Assembly: GCF_018130065.1 (NCBI RefSeq)
Contig: NZ_JAFCME010000002.1
Coordinates: 1-64,000 of the forward strand
Source: Bradyrhizobium sp. AUGA SZCCT0158
Lineage (GTDB): Bacteria > Pseudomonadota > Alphaproteobacteria > Rhizobiales > Xanthobacteraceae
Direction: 5' to 3'
Length of the DNA: 64,000 nt
In this document: positions 58,932-64,000 of the stretch, piece by piece
Layout: the number at the start of each line of letters is the position of its first letter
Position numbering within the stretch: position 1 is the stretch's first letter
Program-made: the position numbers and the translations under genes
The notes under the pieces: model-generated
Databases searched by the model: none
What the model saw: only the letters and a program-made list of their open reading frames with translations
What the model was told of the DNA's origin: nothing

Positions 58932-59945
58932 ATGCAATATCGCCAACTCGGCCGCAGCGGCCTGAAGATTTCACCGATTTGCCTCGGCACCATGATGTTC
59001 GGCGGGCCGACCGACGAAGCGACGTCGTCGCGGATCGTGGCGAAGGCACGCGAGGCCGGGATCAATTTCATCGACAGCGCAGACGCCTATAATGGCGGCA
59101 AGTCCGAGCAAGTGGTCGGCCGCGCCATTGCCAACATCAGGCACAGTTGGGTGCTCGCGACAAAACTCGCCAACCAGATCGGTGACGATCCCAATTGCGG
59201 CGGGCTGTCGCGGCGCTGGGTGCTGCAGGCGGCGGAAGAGAGTTTGAAGCGGCTCGGCACCGACTATATCGATATCTACTATCTGCATAAGGAAGACCAC
59301 GCGACGCCGCTGGAAGAGACCGTGCGCGCGATGGGCGACCTGATGCGGCAGGGCAAGATCCGCTATTTCGGCGTCTCGAATTACCGCGCCTGGCGCGTCG
59401 CCGAGATCTGCAACATCTGCGACCGCAACGGCATCGATCGTCCGATCGTGAGCCAGCCGTATTACAACGCCATGAACCGGATGCCGGAGGTCGAGCACTT
59501 CCCGGCCTGCGGCTATTACGGTCTCGGCATCGTGCCCTATAGCCCCTTGGCGCGCGGCGTGCTGACCGGCAAGTACCTGCCCGATGTGACGCCCGACAAG
59601 GACAGCCGCGCCGGCCGCAACGACAAGCGCATGATGCAGACCGAATGGCGGCCGGAATCGCTGCAGCTCGCGCAGCAAATCAAGGAGCACGCCGAAGGGC
59701 GCGGCATCACCGCCGGGCAGTTCGCGGTGTCATGGGTGCTGAACTCGTCATTCGTGTCCGCCGTGATCGCCGGTCCCCGCACCGAGCAGCAGTGGGACGA
59801 CTACCTGAAGGCGCTCGATTATCGCTTCACGTCGGAGGACGAAGCGCTGATCGACCGGCTGGTCGTGAGTGGGCATCCATCCACACCGGGGTTCAACGAT
59901 CCCGCCTATCCGGTCGAGGGACGGCGCGCGCGCACCGCGACTTAA
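58932..59945 (+). CDS. Aldo/keto reductase
   Basis: This 337-residue TIM-barrel NADPH oxidoreductase carries the catalytic tetrad: Asp and Tyr in FIDSADAYNGGKSE, the Lys in VLATKLANQ and the His in YYLHKEDHATPLEE. FGVSNYRAWRVAEI and PYSPLARGVLTGKYL fit the AKR family related to YhdN/YghZ-type proteins. The substrate is unknown. The start MQYRQLGRSGLKIS is standard for the family. Confidence 0.93.
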   Translation: MQYRQLGRSGLKISPICLGTMMFGGPTDEATSSRIVAKAREAGINFIDSADAYNGGKSEQVVGRAIANIRHSWVLATKLANQIGDDPNCGGLSRRWVLQAAEESLKRLGTDYIDIYYLHKEDHATPLEETVRAMGDLMRQGKIRYFGVSNYRAWRVAEICNICDRNGIDRPIVSQPYYNAMNRMPEVEHFPACGYYGLGIVPYSPLARGVLTGKYLPDVTPDKDSRAGRNDKRMMQTEWRPESLQLAQQIKEHAEGRGITAGQFAVSWVLNSSFVSAVIAGPRTEQQWDDYLKALDYRFTSEDEALIDRLVVSGHPSTPGFNDPAYPVEGRRARTAT

Positions 59946-60161
59946 ACGAAAGTCGCATACGACATCGCGGGCTTGCGAAATTTAATTCAGCGCCTTCGGA
60001 ATAAATCCGGAAGCAGTCATCGACGTTGTTCACCATTTGCCGCGTCGAAGCGTCGCATCTTCCCGAACATTCTTGCCAAACACCTGCGCAAGCCTTTGTC
60101 TCCCTTCCAATAATAAGGGGCGCATCCTCGGTTGGATCGCCGTCAAAACGGGGAGGAAACC

Positions 60162-61298
60162 ATGACGACATCCAAAAAGGACACCACTTCCAGCCGCCGC
60201 CGCTTCCTGAAAGCGGCCGCCGCGGGCGCCGCAGCAACGGTCGCGGCACCCAGCATCGCCAGCGCGCAAGGCGCGACCAGCATGCGCTTCCAGAGCACCT
60301 GGCCGGCCAAGGACATTTTCCACGAGTATGCGCTCGACTACGCCAAGAAGGTCAACGACATGACCGGCGGCGACCTCAAGATCGAGGTGCTGCCGGCCGG
60401 CGCCGTGGTGCCCGCCTTCGGCCTGCTCGAGGCGGTCTCGAAGGGTACGCTCGACGGCGGCCACGGCGTGCTCGCCTATCATTACGGCAAGCAGAACGCG
60501 CTCGCGCTGTGGGGCTCCGGTCCCGGCTATGCGATGGACGCCAACATGCTGCTGGCCTGGCACAAGTACGGCGGCGGCAAGGAGCTTCTGGCCAAGCTGT
60601 ACAACTCGATCGGCGCCAACGTCGTCTCGTTCCCGTATGGGCCGATGCCGACCCAGCCGCTCGGCTGGTTCAAGAAGCCGGTCACCAAGGCGGACGACCT
60701 GAAGGGCGTCAAGTTCCGGACCGTCGGCATTTCGATCGACGTGTTCAGCGGCATGGGTGCCGCGGTCAACGCCTTGCCCGGCGGTGAAATCGTCGCTGCG
60801 CTCGATCGCGGCCTGCTCGATGCCGCCGAATTCAACAACGCCACGTCGGACCGCGTCCTCGGCTTCCCCGACGTGTCCAAGATCTGCATGCTGCAGAGCT
60901 ATCACCAGAATGCCGAGCAGTTCGAGATCATGTTCAACAAGGACAAGTACGACGCGCTGCCGGCGAAGATCCGCGCGATCCTCGACAACGCCGCCGAAGC
61001 GGCCGGGCAGGACATGGCCTGGAAGGCGATCGACCGGTATTCGAAAGACTACGCCGAGATGCAGACCAAGGATAACGTCAAGTTTTACAAGACCCCTGAC
61101 TCGGTTCTGCAGGCGCAGCTCGATATTTACGATCAGGTCGTCGAGAAAAAGTCGGCGGAGAATCCGCTGTTCAAGGAGATCGTGGCGTCCCAGCTGGCCT
61201 TCGCCAAGCGCGCGACGCAGTGGGAGCAGGACACGGTGGTGAACCGCCGCATGGCGTATAACCACTACTTCGGACCCAACGCCAAGAAGCGGACCTAA
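60162..61298 (+). CDS. dctP: TRAP transporter solute receptor DctP
   Basis: This 378-residue periplasmic receptor is exported by Tat: twin Arg in SRRRFLKAAAAGAAATV. The receptor fold shows MRFQSTWPAKDIFHEYALDYA, GGDLKIEVLPAGAVVPAFGLL, LDGGHGVLAYH and AEFNNATSDRVLGF. The subgroup resembles mannitol- or 2-oxoacid-type receptors that dimerise. GGGGAGGAAACC precedes the ATG. It is followed by a terminator-like hairpin and then dctQ and dctM, so receptor mRNA may be kept in excess over permease mRNA. Confidence 0.93.
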   Translation: MTTSKKDTTSSRRRFLKAAAAGAAATVAAPSIASAQGATSMRFQSTWPAKDIFHEYALDYAKKVNDMTGGDLKIEVLPAGAVVPAFGLLEAVSKGTLDGGHGVLAYHYGKQNALALWGSGPGYAMDANMLLAWHKYGGGKELLAKLYNSIGANVVSFPYGPMPTQPLGWFKKPVTKADDLKGVKFRTVGISIDVFSGMGAAVNALPGGEIVAALDRGLLDAAEFNNATSDRVLGFPDVSKICMLQSYHQNAEQFEIMFNKDKYDALPAKIRAILDNAAEAAGQDMAWKAIDRYSKDYAEMQTKDNVKFYKTPDSVLQAQLDIYDQVVEKKSAENPLFKEIVASQLAFAKRATQWEQDTVVNRRMAYNHYFGPNAKKRT

Positions 61299-61318
61299 CG
61301 GCAATAGAATCGGCCAAC

Positions 61319-61354
61319 AGACCCCGTCCGGGATGGCAATCCCGGGCGGGGTCT
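61319..61354 (+). terminator. Hairpin between dctP and dctQ
   Basis: The arms agaccccg(t)ccgggat and atcccgg(g)cggggtct form a long GC-rich stem, followed by TGTATC rather than a solid T-run. It probably causes partial termination or blocks 3' decay, leaving dctP more abundant than dctQM. Confidence 0.68.
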
Positions 61355-61496
61355 TGTATCGTCGGCTGGCCATCGCCTGCGCATTCACGACGTGAACGCG
61401 CTCCGACGCGGCGCCGGATCTCAGGTCGGCCATTACGCCCGACCCCGTCCGGATCATTCCTGTACCAGGCAGCCCGTACCAAGCAGTCCAGATTTC

Positions 61497-62165
61497 ATGA
61501 ACAGCGACCGTTTTCTGCATACCCTCGACGGTATCAGCACCTTTGCCGGCAAGGCGGCCGCCTGGCTGGTGATGGGCTTGATGCTTCTCGTCTGCGCCGA
61601 GGTTTTCAAGCGCTACATCCTGAACATGCCGACCGCATGGATCTTCGACGCGTCGAATATGCTGTACGGCGCGGCGTTCATGCTCGGCGGCGCCTATACG
61701 CTGGCGCAGAACGCCCATGTCCGCGGCGACTTTCTCTACTCCTCGATGCGGCCGCGCACCCAGGCCGGGCTCGATCTGGTGCTCTACATCGTGTTTTTCC
61801 TGCCCGGGATCGCGGCGCTGGCCTATGCCGGCTGGGACTACGCCGCGCTGTCATGGCGCATCAACGAACATTCCAACGTGACCGCGGACGGACCGCCGGT
61901 CTATCATTTCAAGGCGATGATCCCGCTGGCCGGCTTTTTGCTGCTGCTGCAGGGGTCCGCCGAAATCGCGCGCTGCGTCATCTGCCTCAAGACCGGTGTG
62001 TGGCCGAGCCGCCTCAAGGACGTCAGCGAAATCGACGTCGTCGAGGAGCAACTGGCGCTGAGCGAGCATGTCGACGACGAAACGCGCCGCAACGCGATCG
62101 AGCACGCGCAGAACATCGAGGAGAGCGCGCGCCAGCGCGGCTTGGGCGGAGCGTCACAGCCATGA
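61497..62165 (+). CDS. dctQ: TRAP transporter small permease DctQ
   Basis: This 222-residue membrane protein has four hydrophobic segments (AAAWLVMGLMLLVCAEVF, the segment around AAFMLGGAYTLA, LVLYIVFFLPGIAALAYAG and AMIPLAGFLLLLQGSAEI) and the DctQ motif RGDFLYSSMRPRTQAGLDL. A charged C-terminal tail of about 65 residues (EIDVVEEQLALSEHVDDETRR) is longer than usual. Its ATGA overlaps dctM, so the two are translationally coupled. The tail may contact the enlarged DctM. Confidence 0.92.
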   Translation: MNSDRFLHTLDGISTFAGKAAAWLVMGLMLLVCAEVFKRYILNMPTAWIFDASNMLYGAAFMLGGAYTLAQNAHVRGDFLYSSMRPRTQAGLDLVLYIVFFLPGIAALAYAGWDYAALSWRINEHSNVTADGPPVYHFKAMIPLAGFLLLLQGSAEIARCVICLKTGVWPSRLKDVSEIDVVEEQLALSEHVDDETRRNAIEHAQNIEESARQRGLGGASQP

Positions 62166-64000
62166 GCGATCCGGCACTCGGGCTTTTGATGCTCGGACTC
62201 ATCGTCGTCGTCATCATCATGGGTTTCCCCACGGCGTTCACGCTGATGGGGCTTGGCATGTTCTTCGGCTTCTTCGCCTATTACCGCGCCGGCGAATCCT
62301 GGGCCGATAACCACATCTTCGACCTGATGGTCCAGCGCACCTATGGCGCGATGACCAACGACGTCCTGATCTCCATCCCGCTGTTCGTCCTGATGGGCTA
62401 TGTGATGGAACGCGGCGCGCTGGTGGACAAGATGTTCTACGCCATCCAGCTGGCGTTCCGGCGCGTGCCGGCGGCGCTCGCGGTCGCCTCGTTGATCGTC
62501 TGCACCTTCTGGGGCATTGCCTCTGGCCTGGTCGGCGCCGTCGTGGTGCTGATGGGCGTCATCGCCTTCAACCCGATGCTCAAGGCCGGCTATGACGTGA
62601 AACTCGCCTCCGGCGTCATCACCGCCGGCGGCACGCTCGGCATCCTGATCCCGCCCTCGGTCATGATCATCGTCTATGCGGCGGTCGCCGGGCAGTCGGT
62701 GGTCAAGCTGTATGCCGCGGCGATGTTTCCGAGTTTCTTCCTGGCGTTCCTCTACCTCGTCTACATCATCGGCTGGGCGCTGATTAACCCCAAAATCGCT
62801 CCCAAGCTGCCGGAGAGCGAAACCCGGGTGCCGGTGCGGCCGTGGGTGACGCAGATCCAGCAGCTCTACTCGCGAAAGATGCTGCCGGCATTGCTGGCCG
62901 CGACGGTGGCCCCGTCGCGGGCCCTTGCCATCACGGTGGATGGCGCGCGGCTCGGCTACGGCACGATCCTCAAGAGCCTGTCGTTCGTGCTGGTGCCGCT
63001 GGTCATGACGCTCGGCACCCTGTGGGGCATCTGGTGGTACGTCGTGATCCACCAGCAGCCGGATGCGCCCACCGCCATCGAGCGCAGCGAGGCGCCGACC
63101 CCGCTCGGACAGGGGGCGCCGAGCAGCGAGCCGGTCGAGGAAAAGCTTCAGGAACTGGGCAGCTCGGTCCAGCAGTCCGGCGCGGCCAAAAAGGGCGAGC
63201 CGGAGGTGCTGCAGCAGATGGGCAATCTGCAGAGCGAAACTGCCGCCCCGCCGTCGGCGTCCGGGCCGCCGGAAGGCTTCTACCTGTATTTCGGGTTCAC
63301 CGCGGCCGTCCTGCTGCTGCTGCTGTTCTACTATTACGCGATCATGGAGGCCGAGCAGTTCGAGGTGCTGCGGCTGCTCATCACCTCGGTGATGCCGCTT
63401 GGCCTGCTGACCGTGGTCGTGCTCGCCGTGATCCTGTTCGGCATCACGACCGCCACGGAATCGGCGGCGGTGGGCGCCGCCGGCGCCTTCCTGCTGGCGT
63501 TCCATGCCCGCACGCTGAACTGGAAAAAAACCAAGGAGGCGGTGTTCCTCACCCTCAAGACCACGTCGATGGTGTGCTGGCTGTTCGTCGGCTCGGCGCT
63601 GTTCTCGGCGGTGTTCGCGATTCTCGGCGGCCAGGCGCTGCTGGAGAGCTGGGTGCTGTCGCTCAACCTGACAACGCTCCAGTTCATGATCCTGTCGCAG
63701 GCGATCATCTTCGTGCTGGGCTGGCCGCTGGAATGGACCGAGATCATCGTGATCTTCGTGCCGATCTTCCTGCCGATGCTCAAGCACTTCAGCGTCGATC
63801 CGATCCTGTGGGGTGTGCTGGTGTTCGTGAACCTGCAGGCCGCCTTCCTGTCGCCGCCGGTGGCGATGTCGGCGTTCTACCTGAAAGGCGTTGCACCCAA
63901 GCACGTCACGCTGAACCAGATCTTTTCCGGCATGATGCCTTACATGTTCATCGTGATCGTCTGCATGGTCTTCATGTATATGTGGCCGGGCATGACGCTG
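62162..64000 (+). CDS. dctM: TRAP transporter large permease DctM with a long central insertion, partial at the window edge
   Basis: This membrane permease is open for 613 codons and continues past the window. The first part (about 1-212) is normal DctM: ISIPLFVLMGYVMERGALVD, GGTLGILIPPSVMIIVYAA. The last part (about 403 on) is also normal: ILFGITTATESAAVGAAGAF, PVAMSAFYLKGVAP. Between them lie about 190 residues instead of the usual 20-30: two extra hydrophobic segments (SLSFVLVPLVMTLGTLWGIW; YFGFTAAVLLLLLFYYYAIM) flanking a polar, Pro/Glu/Gln-rich loop (EKLQELGSSVQQSGAAKKG). A typical DctM is about 430 residues. The reading frame is intact, so this is a real insertion. Confidence 0.92.
   Translation, partial: MSDPALGLLMLGLIVVVIIMGFPTAFTLMGLGMFFGFFAYYRAGESWADNHIFDLMVQRTYGAMTNDVLISIPLFVLMGYVMERGALVDKMFYAIQLAFRRVPAALAVASLIVCTFWGIASGLVGAVVVLMGVIAFNPMLKAGYDVKLASGVITAGGTLGILIPPSVMIIVYAAVAGQSVVKLYAAAMFPSFFLAFLYLVYIIGWALINPKIAPKLPESETRVPVRPWVTQIQQLYSRKMLPALLAATVAPSRALAITVDGARLGYGTILKSLSFVLVPLVMTLGTLWGIWWYVVIHQQPDAPTAIERSEAPTPLGQGAPSSEPVEEKLQELGSSVQQSGAAKKGEPEVLQQMGNLQSETAAPPSASGPPEGFYLYFGFTAAVLLLLLFYYYAIMEAEQFEVLRLLITSVMPLGLLTVVVLAVILFGITTATESAAVGAAGAFLLAFHARTLNWKKTKEAVFLTLKTTSMVCWLFVGSALFSAVFAILGGQALLESWVLSLNLTTLQFMILSQAIIFVLGWPLEWTEIIVIFVPIFLPMLKHFSVDPILWGVLVFVNLQAAFLSPPVAMSAFYLKGVAPKHVTLNQIFSGMMPYMFIVIVCMVFMYMWPGMTL

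Noticed and set aside
61904..63904. A 666-codon open frame antisense to dctQ and dctM.
   Set aside because: It is extremely His/Arg/Gln-rich low complexity and overlaps membrane-protein genes with clear motifs on the plus strand.

Overview
The window looks like chromosomal DNA from a Bradyrhizobium-type alphaproteobacterium (family Nitrobacteraceae). The reasons are high GC, alphaproteobacterial signature genes (a DUF1013/TrcR cell-cycle regulator, minCDE, the cyclic beta-glucan exporter ndvA, a SemiSWEET gene), many small exported proteins, several orphan TRAP/Bug solute receptors, and families of dispersed palindromic repeats I associate with Bradyrhizobium and Rhodopseudomonas. No rRNA, tRNA, insertion sequence, prophage or CRISPR array was recognised. 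The left edge carries a fragment of a dispersed repeat.

Layout. 0.3-4.3 kb: a hypothetical protein, then a NarL-type response regulator overlapping a 7TM sensor kinase. 4.4-8 kb: small exported or membrane proteins of unknown function. 8-11.5 kb: a nitronate monooxygenase-like flavoprotein divergent from a TetR regulator, followed by an acyl-CoA synthetase. 11.5-17 kb: a KaiC-like ATPase with an overlapping hybrid histidine kinase, then small stress-type proteins. 17.2-19.2 kb: minCDE. 19.3-27.4 kb: thioesterase, redoxin, SDR, a ModE-like regulator divergent from an aldehyde dehydrogenase, a second nitronate monooxygenase, a DedA-like protein and a HisE-like pyrophosphatase. 27.5-35.9 kb: a Tyr/Gly-rich exported protein, an ABC solute receptor, ndvA, a D,D-carboxypeptidase, fadD, DUF924 and a peroxiredoxin. 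36-39.6 kb: ispH-thrB-rnhA (minus) and trcR (plus). 39.7-47.4 kb: a frameshifted SemiSWEET, small proteins, prpE, two TPR/LprI-like paralogues, a membrane protein and an SDR. 47.5-51.9 kb: a TAXI-type TRAP transporter and an orphan Bug receptor. 52-60 kb: a degenerate EAL protein, small exported proteins, a second Bug receptor, Nudix, thioesterase and aldo-keto reductase genes. 60-64 kb: a DctPQM TRAP transporter whose large permease runs off the right edge.

Regulation ties several regions together. Five promoters have the GGAAC-N16-(C/G)GTT architecture of the alphaproteobacterial general stress sigma factor EcfG. They precede the KaiC/kinase operon and four small exported or membrane-anchored protein genes, which suggests a local general-stress cohort. 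Two exact TTAA-N7-TTAA CtrA-type sites lie upstream of minC and of an uncharacterised membrane protein gene at 7303. A TetR operator sits between overlapping divergent promoters at 9.1 kb. The thrB Shine-Dalgarno sequence lies inside a perfect 26-bp inverted repeat.

The most unusual items are the KaiC-kinase pair with a Thr-Tyr phosphosite and no KaiA/KaiB nearby, the DctM permease with an insertion of about 190 residues, the EAL protein that has lost receiver and catalytic residues, the hairpin-masked thrB start, and the frameshifted SemiSWEET gene. All family assignments come from reading the sequence and from memory of the families. No database search was run.
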